A stretch of 64,000 nucleotides of DNA from Paraburkholderia sacchari (GTDB taxonomy: Bacteria > Pseudomonadota > Gammaproteobacteria > Burkholderiales > Burkholderiaceae), in assembly GCF_000785435.2 (NCBI RefSeq), contig NZ_JTDB02000007.1, forward strand, positions 67,745 to 131,744, written 5' to 3'. This document shows, piece by piece, positions 50,271 to 57,826 of this stretch. Under the pieces are notes generated by a model. The model was not told the origin of the DNA. It did no database searches and saw only the letters and a list, made by a program, of their open reading frames with translations. The position numbers were made by a program, and so were the translations under genes. Position 1 is the first letter of the stretch; each line of letters starts with the position of its first letter.

Positions 50271-50531
50271 TTAGTGGGCCGTGCCCGGCACATCGAGGAT
50301 CAGGATGATGGTCCAGTCGGCATCGCCCTCGTGGTGATACTGACGTTCGGCGACGATGAACGGCTGTTGCTTGCCCTGTGGGCCGAGGAACAGGACGTCG
50401 CCTTCCATCGGCAGGCATTCGATGGGGGGCAGCGCAAGAAAGGCGTCGCCGTCCTTGCTGCGCGGCATCAGTTTTTCGATCTTGCGGGATGCCGCTTCAG
50501 TCCATTCGATGTCGAGCTGGATGTTACTCAT
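50271..50531 (-). CDS. Small conserved-looking hypothetical protein
   Basis: 86 aa, soluble, acidic-to-neutral: it begins MSNIQLDIEWTEAASRKIEK and ends in a beta-rich part (PFIVAERQYHHEGDADWTII, LILDVPGTAH). I do not recognise the family. The ATG at 50531 has GGAG eight bases upstream, which decides it over an in-frame start nine codons earlier. It is isolated, with the EAL gene downstream on the same strand after a 209-bp gap. Confidence 0.65.
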   Translation of the reverse strand: MSNIQLDIEWTEAASRKIEKLMPRSKDGDAFLALPPIECLPMEGDVLFLGPQGKQQPFIVAERQYHHEGDADWTIILILDVPGTAH

Positions 50532-50651
50532 GAATGTTTCTCCGCGCGAGTCGCGCACAAACAGGTGGTGGAATCCGGGGTGCGCGACTTTAGCATACCG
50601 CGCGAAGCGACTTGCGGGTGCATGGGCGCCTCGGTGTCAGGCACGGACAAG

Positions 50652-50685
50652 AAAAAAGCCGATGCCAGGGGACTGGCATCGGCTT
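50652..50685 (-). terminator. Intrinsic terminator, minus strand
   Basis: AAGCCGATGCCAG (50656-50668) pairs perfectly with CTGGCATCGGCTT (50673-50685) around GGGA. The A run at 50652-50657 becomes a U run on the minus strand, so it ends the transcript of the small exported protein at 50831-51073. The 120 bp between that gene and the hairpin hold nothing recognisable. Confidence 0.85.
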
Positions 50686-50830
50686 GTTCGGCATCTCGCA
50701 GTGCAGTTATCGCTGTGCAATTACGACGCCGCAATGTTGAGCAGGCTCACCGAGGTCGGCCGTGAAAGCGGTGGCAGGCGCATGCGCGCCGTGCCCGCCC
50801 TGCACGGCCACGAGGGCTGACGAGCGAGCT

Positions 50831-51073
50831 TTACTCCGCAGCCTTGGCCGGAGCCTTGTGATGGCTGCCGCCTTTCTTGTGATGCTTCGCGGGCATCGGG
50901 GCCGGTGCCTCGGCGGCAGCTTGCTGGCGCGCCTGCAGATCTTGAGCACGCTGTTCGACGTCGGCGGCCTTGGCCGGATCGGTGCTCATGGTGACGCCAT
51001 TTTCGGTTTGCGCATACGCGGCGCTCGCGAGCGCGGAAAGCGAAATCAGGACTGCGAGGGACACTTTTTTCAT
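50831..51073 (-). CDS. Small exported protein with a His/Lys-rich tail
   Basis: 80 aa: a clear signal peptide (MKKVSLAVLISLSALASAAYA, cut after AYA), then a short helical segment (KAADVEQRAQDLQARQQAAA) and a basic tail PAKHHKKGGSHHKAPAKAAE with four His. Function unknown; such tails can bind metal or nucleic acid. GGAGG six bases before the ATG at 51073 is a strong ribosome site. Promoter not identified; a hairpin terminator follows. Confidence 0.7.
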   Translation of the reverse strand: MKKVSLAVLISLSALASAAYAQTENGVTMSTDPAKAADVEQRAQDLQARQQAAAEAPAPMPAKHHKKGGSHHKAPAKAAE

Positions 51074-51262
51074 CACTAACCTCCGAAGGAGCGGTTTATG
51101 GACCCAGCCTGTGCCTGCTCAAGCAGGATTGGCATGCCATTCTAACGATCGAATACTCGTTCCAGATGACATCGCATAAGGCGTGCGCGTGCCTGTTACA
51201 TATCTTTACATAACCCGATGGATCTTGTCGCGTATTAGTCATCGGCGAGTCATCGGCGTGAT

Positions 51263-52135
51263 CTAGAACCAGCCGAGCATCCTGTACACATAAAACTGCG
51301 CAATGCCGATCAATTCGTGCAACGCCGTTTCTGCGTCGCGCAGATTGGCTCGGCGCGGCCACATGCCGGTGCGCACACGGCGCACGTCGGATACCGCTGG
51401 CACGGGATCCATTTGAAAGCGGTGGAAATCCAGCATCGCGCGTGGCATGTGATAAGCCGAGGTTACGACGAAGAGCGTATCCGCGCGCTGGGCGTGCACG
51501 ATCGGTGCAACGTTGCGTGCGTTCTCCCAGGTCGTGAGGCTGCGGTTCTCCAGCACGAGGTCGCTTTTCTCGACACCCGCTCGCAATAGCAACGGAGCGT
51601 AGGTATCGGCTTCGGTGGCGGCGTGATGCTGCGGGTTGCCGCCGCTCACGATCACCTTGCACACGCCGCCGGCCGCGAGGCAGCGTGCTTGCAGCGCGGC
51701 GGACATTGCAATGCGCGCGTATACGTCGTGTTTGGGCACGAGTGTGCCGTCGGCGCGCTCGTTCGTGCCGCCGCCGAGCATGACAATTGCCGTGCGTGGA
51801 CCGAATGCGGAAGCGGGCGTCGTTGCCGGATTATAGGGAGTGCGATAGTTCGGGGGCTGGGCAAGATCGATTAGCGGTTTGGCCAGCCACCCCGATCCGA
51901 GCAGCCAGAAAAGGATGACGGCGATGACCGCGATCGGCCTACGGGCGCCACGCCACAGCATGAACAGCGCAAAAAATAGCGCAAATAATCCGAATAGAAT
52001 CAATTTGAATGAGGTACCGTATTGGTTTCGGGATGATTCGTGTCGAGCGCAGCGGCGCCGCACGTTCTCGGGGCCCCGAATAACCTGCAGTCCTTGCCAC
52101 GGCGCTCGGAAACGGCAGGGCGCCTGGCCGCGCAT
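51263..52135 (-). CDS. DUF218 / YdcF-like membrane protein
   Basis: Up to 290 aa. Two N-terminal hydrophobic helices (LILFGLFALFFALFMLW, IAVIAVILFWLLGSGWLA) precede a DUF218 domain with TAIVMLGGGTNERADGTLVP, KVIVSGGNP, TWENARNVAPIV and FVVTSAYHMPRAMLDF, the motif set of the SanA/YdcF/ElyC group linked to envelope integrity. The start is uncertain: the first 40 residues of the open frame lack a ribosome site and look non-coding; GTG 52063 or TTG 52003, just before the first helix, are plausible. The gene stands alone. Confidence 0.8.
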   Translation of the reverse strand: MRGQAPCRFRAPWQGLQVIRGPENVRRRCARHESSRNQYGTSFKLILFGLFALFFALFMLWRGARRPIAVIAVILFWLLGSGWLAKPLIDLAQPPNYRTPYNPATTPASAFGPRTAIVMLGGGTNERADGTLVPKHDVYARIAMSAALQARCLAAGGVCKVIVSGGNPQHHAATEADTYAPLLLRAGVEKSDLVLENRSLTTWENARNVAPIVHAQRADTLFVVTSAYHMPRAMLDFHRFQMDPVPAVSDVRRVRTGMWPRRANLRDAETALHELIGIAQFYVYRMLGWF

Positions 52136-52217
52136 CGTGCAGCCGTTGCAGCCCTCGCCGGCATTGCGCCGCAGCAGGCGGGATGGCCGCAGGACTGCAT
52201 TTTAAGAAAGAAGTGAG

Positions 52218-52538
52218 ATGACCACGTATTCCAACGAAGCAGTACTCGAAGCGTTGCGGCGGGTGCAGTATCGGCAGGTCCCGTGGGCGCGACGCCCGGA
52301 AGTCTTTCAATACCTGCGCAACCTGGGGTTCATGGACACCGTCAGGCAGCGCACCGTTGCCCCCGCTCCTGGCTTTCATGCGCCGGTCGATATCGCTGTG
52401 CTGACCGAGCGCGGCCGCGCCGAATTCGCGCGCCTCTCCCGTGACGAGCGCTCCCTGAACTGGACCGAACAGCGCATGGCCGACTATGTGGCCGATGCAG
52501 TCGCGCAGTCTTCCGACGAAGCAGGCCAGGCCGACTGA
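52218..52538 (+). CDS. Hypothetical protein (possible winged-helix-like)
   Basis: 106 aa soluble protein: MTTYSNEAVLEALRRVQYRQ, VFQYLRNLGFMDTVRQRTVA, VLTERGRAEFARLSRDERSL. The order helix, helix, beta hairpin with a TERGRAEF motif recalls a winged-helix DNA-binding fold, but this is a guess from pattern only. AAGAAAGAAGTGAG precedes the ATG. No neighbour suggests a role; a bidirectional-looking hairpin follows. Confidence 0.62.
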   Translation: MTTYSNEAVLEALRRVQYRQVPWARRPEVFQYLRNLGFMDTVRQRTVAPAPGFHAPVDIAVLTERGRAEFARLSRDERSLNWTEQRMADYVADAVAQSSDEAGQAD

Positions 52539-52549
52539 TAGACACCCCC

Positions 52550-52581
52550 AAAAAAAAGCCCGTATCGAAAGATACGGGCTT
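52550..52581 (-). terminator. Intrinsic terminator, minus strand (GAAA tetraloop)
   Basis: AAGCCCGTATC (52556-52566) pairs perfectly with GATACGGGCTT (52571-52581) around GAAA; an A run upstream gives a U run on the minus strand. It best fits the small exported protein at 52703-53020, and may also stop plus-strand reading from the preceding gene. Confidence 0.82.
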
Positions 52582-52702
52582 ACCGGAATTACTGCTGCCA
52601 CGCTGTGCTTAATGGCAAAGAGTAGACCGGTTTCGGGCGTGGTGGTTCCCATCATCTTCACGACAACGCGACGGTCGCGCCCGAATGCGCGATCTCGTGC
52701 GG

Positions 52703-53020
52703 CTACGGATTGCGCGGCGGGTCCGATCGATTCGGGTGAGGCGCTGCGCTGCGGCGCGCGTTATCGGCAATATCGCCACGCAGATCGCCGCGCGGCACGG
52801 CTTGCGCCGCGCCATTGGCGCGAGGGTTCTCGGCAAGTCCCCAGGAATGCGTGCCGGTGCGCGCTACGGACAAGTGCGGCGTACCGACATGCGGTGGCTT
52901 GGCCGTGGCGTCGGCTGTGAGCAAGGATGCGAGCGAGGGCAAGAGAAATTGAAGTGCAAGCAGTGCCAAAGCGCTGAGCGAAACCATGAAGCCCCGGTTC
53001 AGGAGAGTCATGGACTTCAT
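52703..53020 (-). CDS. Small predicted exported or anchored protein
   Basis: 105 aa with a strong N-terminal hydrophobic segment (MVSLSALALLALQFLLPSLA) that could be a signal peptide or anchor, followed by a hydrophilic, Pro/Arg/His-rich sequence without recognised domain. GGAGG lies five bases before the ATG at 53020, a convincing ribosome site. Downstream is an intrinsic terminator at 52550. Function unknown. Confidence 0.6.
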   Translation of the reverse strand: MKSMTLLNRGFMVSLSALALLALQFLLPSLASLLTADATAKPPHVGTPHLSVARTGTHSWGLAENPRANGAAQAVPRGDLRGDIADNARRSAAPHPNRSDPPRNP

Positions 53021-53361
53021 GGGAACCTCCCGTCAATACGGGTAGTTGACGTTCGTAGACATGCTTCTAAGCTAATGGTCCCTGCGAAAGCACGCTGTAA
53101 ATATTAGTAAATAGATGTTTCGCACACATCGATCCCGGCGTTGCTCGGCCCGGTTCGCCCTGAGTCAGGGCGGCCGCGAGGGCGCAATGTCGGATAGGTG
53201 GGCGAAGCGGCGAACGACGGATGAGGGTGGCCAGCGGAACTCGCCGGCTTGGGACGTCACGCAGGAGCCGCGGCGTGCGCCAGAAAGGTTAGATGCCGGG
53301 CGGTGTGGCGCCCGGCGGAAAATGCGAAAAGGTACTGGTTACGTGCTTGTGCCGCGGAGCT
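53021..53361. other. Intergenic, no gene seen
   Basis: About 340 bp. A TTTACA word on the minus strand near 53095-53100 may belong to a promoter of the small exported protein. GCCGGGC (53295-53301) and GCCCGGC (53310-53316) make a hairpin that could end the transposase-like gene. Nothing else was recognised. Confidence 0.4.
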
Positions 53362-53763
53362 TCAGGCCATCTTGACCGGCGCGCGCCACGACTCCGGGTT
53401 GGTCCAGAATGCGCCGCGCAGGCGGTCGCGGCTCGGCGGTGCCGGCGGTTTCGTGGCAGTCGCGCCAATACGTCCGCGCAGCGAGATTTCGCGGCCGCTC
53501 GTACTCAGACGCTTCACGATTTCGGCGAGCGTGCCGTCGGCCTGCCATTCGTCGAAGCGGCGTCGGCAGGTGGGCGGCGAGGGGTAGCGGCCCGGCAGCT
53601 TGGACCAGCCTTCACCCGTCGAAAGCACCCAAAGCACTGCATTGACCACAGCACGCGCTTCGACGCGAGGCCGTCCGCGCCGCTCGCTCCGCGCGGGTTC
53701 CGCGCAGAACAACACCTCGACCAGCGCCCACTCGTTATCTCTCAAATCGTCGAACAGCATCAT
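53362..53763 (-). CDS. Stand-alone transposase DNA-binding domain (IS5-like, DUF4096 type)
   Basis: 133 aa. Residues 5-95 match the N-terminal helix-turn-helix of IS5-group transposases (LRDNEWALVEVLFC, RGRPRVEARAVVNAVLWVLS, GEGWSKLPGRYPSPPTCRRR, FDEWQADGTLAEIVKRL). The DDE catalytic domain that would follow is missing; instead there is a 38-residue basic tail. No terminal inverted repeats or target duplication were found around it. AGGTGAT precedes the ATG pair at 53763/53760. It is either a decayed IS remnant or a domesticated DNA-binding protein; intact frame and ribosome site favour the latter. Confidence 0.68.
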   Translation of the reverse strand: MMLFDDLRDNEWALVEVLFCAEPARSERRGRPRVEARAVVNAVLWVLSTGEGWSKLPGRYPSPPTCRRRFDEWQADGTLAEIVKRLSTSGREISLRGRIGATATKPPAPPSRDRLRGAFWTNPESWRAPVKMA

Positions 53764-54207
53764 GTATCACCTCAGCGAAGCTATCTCCGGTGCGCTGCCC
53801 CGCGCTGCGCACTCTTCATGTACTTCCAGCCGACGGGCGGAGTACCAGGCGGAATCGTTTGAACGGACCAGTCTCGAAAAGCCGTGGACCGTCCTGCGAT
53901 CCTGTACGTGCCTTAAAGCGAGAAGCGTGCCAGAGCACACGTTTTTGTCTCGAAGCCGCGTGGTATCAAGCCCGCGCGGGTGCTTGCCAGGGCCGTATAA
54001 GACTCGAAAACGCATCATCGGGAAATCGGGACAATCACCAATCTTGTGCAGACAAGCCCGTCCGACGTGCGTTTGCGCCGGATTGTTGCACTGCCGCGAA
54101 GTGGTTGCGGCGGGACTTTGAGCGCTCAGGACTGGACTTTTACCGCTGTAACGTGGTGAGTTTGCGCATAAAATTGCATGAAACAGAAGAATTCATGAGG
54201 TAATCGG
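53764..54207. other. Intergenic, lower G+C, before LysR gene
   Basis: 444 bp with lower G+C than the flanks. An 83-codon minus-strand frame (53767-54018) lacks a ribosome site and family resemblance and is not called. CATGAA (54177-54182) and TTCATG (54192-54197) form an inverted repeat just before the LysR start, a possible autoregulatory or RNA element. Confidence 0.4.
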
Positions 54208-55116
54208 ATGAATGTGACCTTGCGGCAACTGCGAGTGTTCATCGAAGTGGCGCGTTTGCAGAGCTTCAGCAGGGCGGGCGATGAAATCGGGCTCACTCAG
54301 TCCGCGGTTAGCCGCTGCGTGCGCGAACTCGAAGCGGAGATGGGTGTGAAGCTCGTCGATCGGACCACGCGCGAGGTTCAGCTCACCGATGTCGGCGCCA
54401 ATCTAATCGCGAGCATTCCGCGTCTGATCGGCGATCTGGACGACGCGCTGCGGGAAATTCGCGAGATCGGCGAGCAGCGGCGTGGCCGTGTCGTCGTCGC
54501 GGCGAGCCCGACGGTGGCATGCCGGCTGATGCCGGAGGTCGTCGCTGCGTGCGGGGAGCAGTTCCCCTATGTGACGCTCGGCCTGCGCGACGATGTGCAG
54601 AGCGACGTGCTGCGCAAAGTACGCTCAGGTGAGGTGGATTTCGGGGTCATCATCGGGCCCTTTGCGGCGGAGGATCTCGAAACCGAGTTGCTGACAACCG
54701 ACTCCTTCTGCGTGGTGGTGCGCGACGACCATGCGCTCGCACGAGAAGAGCAGGTGGCGTGGCGCTCGCTCGGCGGCGAAGCGCTCGTGCTGCTCGATCA
54801 CGCTTCGGGCAGCCGCCCGCTGATCGATGCGGTGCTCCAGGAGCAGGGCGTGAGCGCGCGCGTGGTGCAGGAGCTGGGGCATCCTTCGACGGCATTCGGC
54901 CTCGTCGAGGCCGGAGTGGGCGTGAGCGTGCTGCCGAAGTTCGCGCTGCCCGTGCCGGCTGGCTCGTCGCTGGTCGCGCGCTCGCTCGTGCCGCGCGCCG
55001 AACGCACCGTCGAGCTTGTGCGCCGGCGCGACCGCTCGCTCTCGCCCGCCGCCGAGGCCGTGTGGGCGCTGATTCGCGAACGGGGCGCCGGCCCCGAGGA
55101 GAGGCGCGGCGCCTGA
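54208..55116 (+). CDS. LysR-family transcriptional regulator
   Basis: 302 aa. The N-terminal winged helix (LRQLRVFIEVARLQSFSRAG, LTQSAVSRCVRELEAEMGVK, LVDRTTREVQLTDVG) is followed by a type-2 periplasmic-binding-like effector domain (VVVAASPTVACRLMPEVVAA, VDFGVIIGPFAAEDLE, VEAGVGVSVLPKFALP). GAGGTAA lies nine bases before the ATG. The effector is unknown. It is followed on the same strand by an aminotransferase after a 136-bp gap that contains a palindrome, so control of that gene is possible. Confidence 0.9.
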   Translation: MNVTLRQLRVFIEVARLQSFSRAGDEIGLTQSAVSRCVRELEAEMGVKLVDRTTREVQLTDVGANLIASIPRLIGDLDDALREIREIGEQRRGRVVVAASPTVACRLMPEVVAACGEQFPYVTLGLRDDVQSDVLRKVRSGEVDFGVIIGPFAAEDLETELLTTDSFCVVVRDDHALAREEQVAWRSLGGEALVLLDHASGSRPLIDAVLQEQGVSARVVQELGHPSTAFGLVEAGVGVSVLPKFALPVPAGSSLVARSLVPRAERTVELVRRRDRSLSPAAEAVWALIRERGAGPEERRGA

Positions 55117-55181
55117 CGGACGCGGAAAAGCGCAGTGCCGGCCGGGCAGCGCGGCTTAGCCAGGCGGCTGCGCGCGCTACA

Positions 55182-55195
55182 CTGACGAGCGTCAG
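55182..55195. promoter_or_regulatory. CTGACG-AG-CGTCAG palindrome before the aminotransferase
   Basis: A 14-nt palindrome abuts TACACT (55178-55183), a reasonable -10 hexamer, 58 bp before the aminotransferase start. A candidate operator for the upstream LysR regulator or another repressor. A run of ten C (55217-55226) lies in the leader between the palindrome and the start. Confidence 0.4.
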
Positions 55196-55252
55196 CAAAT
55201 GCGAATTCTCCAATTTCCCCCCCCCCGATTCCCTGCCTCTCTGGAAGCTTCG

Positions 55253-56509
55253 ATGCGCGATCTCGATCTGTCTTCGTCTGCCATTTCCTTGCCCGATAAC
55301 GCCGCTGCGCCATTTGCCGGAATCGGCGGCGGCGCCGAGGTCACGGCGCGAGATGCGGTCAGGGCGTTGCGTTCGTCGCAGATTCGCGAAGTGGCGAACG
55401 CGGGCTTCGGTGTCGCCGACGTTCTGCCGTTCTGGTTCGGCGAATCCGATCGCGTGACGCCGGCGTTCATCCGCGAGGCCGCCGCCGGTGCGCTCGCGCG
55501 CGGGGAAACGTTCTACACGCACAATCTCGGCATCGCGCCGCTGCGCGAGGCGCTCGCGCGCTACATGAGCGACCTGCACGGCGCGACACCGATGGAAAAC
55601 GTCGCGGTGACGAGCGCCGGCGTGAATGCATTGATGCTCGCCGCGCAGCTCGTGGTGGGCGCGGGCGACCGCGTGGTCGCGGTGACGCCGCTTTGGCCCA
55701 ACCTCGTCGAGATTCCGAAGATCCTCGGCGCGAGCGTCGAGACAGTCGCGCTCAGCTATGGCGAGCGGGGCTGGACGCTCGATATCGAGGGACTTCTGAA
55801 GGTGCTCACGCCGGGTACGAAGCTGCTCATGATCAACTCGCCCAACAATCCGACCGGGTGGGTGATGACACGCGACGAGCAGCGCGCCGTTCTTGCGCAT
55901 TGCCGCCGTCACGGCATCTGGATCGTCGCCGACGAGGTCTATGAACGGCTCTATTATGGCGAGGCCGGCGAGCGCACGGCGCCGTCGTTCCTCGATCTGG
56001 CGTCGCGTGACGAGCGATTGATTTGCGTCAATTCATTCTCGAAAGCCTGGCTCATGACGGGCTGGCGGCTGGGCTGGATGGTTGCGCCGCGCGTGCTCAT
56101 GGACGATCTCGGCAAGCTGGTCGAGTACAACACGTCGTGCGCGCCGTCGTTTGTGCAGCAGGCGGGCGTGGTCGCGCTAGAAGAGGGCGAGGCGTTCACG
56201 CGTTCGCTCGTCGCCGATTTGCGCGGGTCGCGCGATCATCTCGCGGCAGCGCTCGCCGGATTGCCCGGCGTCGACGTGAAAGTCCCGCATGGCGCGATGT
56301 ACCTGTTCTTCAGGCTTGAGGGTGCGCAAGAGAGCCTCGAATTGTGCAAGGCGCTGGTGCGCGAGGCAGGGCTCGGGCTCGCGCCGGGCAGTGCATTCGG
56401 TCCGCAAGGCGAGGGCTTCGTGCGCTGGTGCTACGCGTGCGATCCGGCCCGGCTCGACGCTGGCGTCGAGCGCCTCTCGCACTTTCTTGCGAGCCGCGGG
56501 GCGCACTGA
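55253..56509 (+). CDS. PLP-dependent class I/II aminotransferase
   Basis: 418 aa fold-type I aminotransferase (AspC-like subgroup). The Schiff-base Lys is Lys264 in NSFSKAWLMTGWRLGW; INSPNNPTGWVM and VADEVYERLYYG are the cofactor-contact blocks. The amino-acid substrate cannot be told from sequence. GGAAG six bases upstream selects the ATG at 55253; an in-frame ATG at 55199 would read through the C10 run and add 18 Pro/Phe-rich residues. It stands behind the LysR gene and ends 361 bp before scpB. Confidence 0.88.
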   Translation: MRDLDLSSSAISLPDNAAAPFAGIGGGAEVTARDAVRALRSSQIREVANAGFGVADVLPFWFGESDRVTPAFIREAAAGALARGETFYTHNLGIAPLREALARYMSDLHGATPMENVAVTSAGVNALMLAAQLVVGAGDRVVAVTPLWPNLVEIPKILGASVETVALSYGERGWTLDIEGLLKVLTPGTKLLMINSPNNPTGWVMTRDEQRAVLAHCRRHGIWIVADEVYERLYYGEAGERTAPSFLDLASRDERLICVNSFSKAWLMTGWRLGWMVAPRVLMDDLGKLVEYNTSCAPSFVQQAGVVALEEGEAFTRSLVADLRGSRDHLAAALAGLPGVDVKVPHGAMYLFFRLEGAQESLELCKALVREAGLGLAPGSAFGPQGEGFVRWCYACDPARLDAGVERLSHFLASRGAH

Positions 56510-56870
56510 ACGGCGCGCCGGGACGATGGGCCGAGGCGCGCGCCATGCAAGGCGCATTGACGGCTGCCGAGATGGATTCAGGGCGGATTCAAGCAGACGA
56601 AAGCAAGTCCGAAGCCGTCTTTACGCCCCCGGCGTTTTTGCGTAAGATGGCGTTCAGTCACGCGATTCCCTGCGGGAATTTCGCTGCTCCGTCCGGCTGG
56701 GTCTGGCACTTTGCCTGTGCATGTGTTGTATAACGGCCCCCCGGTGCGTGCTCCCATCAATATGACCGATCAGAATCGGGCGAGCGCGTCTCCAGTTCCA
56801 TATCGTCTTTCGTCTGTCTGATCCGGTTCCATGAACCTGATTTACCTTACTTAGGGTCTGACCTGGCTGC
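56510..56870. other. Intergenic before scpB
   Basis: 361 bp with no credible gene. TATAAC at 56729-56734 is the best -10-like hexamer and could belong to the scpB promoter, without a good -35. No hairpin terminator for the aminotransferase was found. Confidence 0.4.
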
Positions 56871-57752
56871 ATGAATACCCAAGAGGCGAAAATCGTCCTC
56901 GAGACTGCATTGATCTGCACGCAGGAGCCGCTGAAAATCGGCGATCTGCGCAAACTGTTTGCCGACGACATTTCGGCCGACACCGTCCGTAACCTGCTCG
57001 AAGACCTGCGTAGCGAATGGTCCGGGCGCGGTGTGGAACTGGTGGGCCTCGCATCCGGCTGGCGCTTTCAGAGCAAGCCGGCCATGCGCACCTATCTCGA
57101 CCGCCTGCATCCCGAGAAGCCGCCGCGCTATTCGCGCGCCGTGCTTGAAACGCTCGCGATCATCGCGTACCGGCAGCCGGTCACGCGGGGCGATATCGAG
57201 GAAATTCGCGGGGTGACGGTCAACACGCAGGTCGTCAAGCAGCTCGAGGACCGTAACTGGATCGAGGTGATCGGCCACCGGGACGTGCCGGGCCGTCCGG
57301 CGCTTTACGCCACGACGCGTCAGTTTCTGGACGACCTCGGGCTGAAGTCGCTAGAGGAACTGCCGCCGCTCGACGATCCGTCGAGTCAGTTGGGCGAGCA
57401 ATTGCTGGCTCAGCATGCGATCGAATTCCCGGACAGCGAAGTGGCGCAACTGGTTGCCGCGGGTGCACCTGAGGGCGCTGAAGCGCCGATGGCTGTGGTC
57501 GATGCGGATGCAGGGCAGGAAGCGTCCGAAGCAGCGCCAGGCATGGCCGATGCGGACGCACAGGATGCCGCGCACGCGGACCGTCCCGACGAACACGGCG
57601 GATATGGCAATTCGCGCGCCGACGCGCAGGAAACGGAGCCCGCCCGGCACACGGCCGGCGCGCTCGAAGAAGCACACCAGGGCCGCAGCGACGCGGCACA
57701 GGACGACCCCGTCTCGACGACGGATGACGAAGCCGTTCGACGCGGCATCTGA
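56871..57752 (+). CDS. scpB: Segregation and condensation protein ScpB
   Basis: 293 aa. Two winged-helix domains fill residues 1-175 (EAKIVLETALICTQEPLKIG, YSRAVLETLAIIAYRQPVTR, GDIEEIRGVTVNTQVVKQLE, GHRDVPGRPALYATTRQFLD). ScpB is the kleisin-associated subunit of the Smc-ScpAB condensin, working in chromosome organisation. The C-terminal 110 residues are an acidic, Ala/Asp-rich tail that is longer than in most orthologues. It is followed by rluB, the usual neighbour. scpA is not adjacent here. Confidence 0.93.
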   Translation: MNTQEAKIVLETALICTQEPLKIGDLRKLFADDISADTVRNLLEDLRSEWSGRGVELVGLASGWRFQSKPAMRTYLDRLHPEKPPRYSRAVLETLAIIAYRQPVTRGDIEEIRGVTVNTQVVKQLEDRNWIEVIGHRDVPGRPALYATTRQFLDDLGLKSLEELPPLDDPSSQLGEQLLAQHAIEFPDSEVAQLVAAGAPEGAEAPMAVVDADAGQEASEAAPGMADADAQDAAHADRPDEHGGYGNSRADAQETEPARHTAGALEEAHQGRSDAAQDDPVSTTDDEAVRRGI

Positions 57753-57826
57753 CGCAACAAACATTTTTGACGCGCCCTCCGCAAGTTATTGCGTGTGGGC
57801 GCGCAACCTGACATTTCGAGGTTGTT

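Noticed and set aside
53767..54018. 83-codon minus-strand ORF upstream of the transposase-like gene
   Set aside because: No ribosome site, no recognisable family, and it lies in a non-coding-looking, lower G+C region; kept only as a note.
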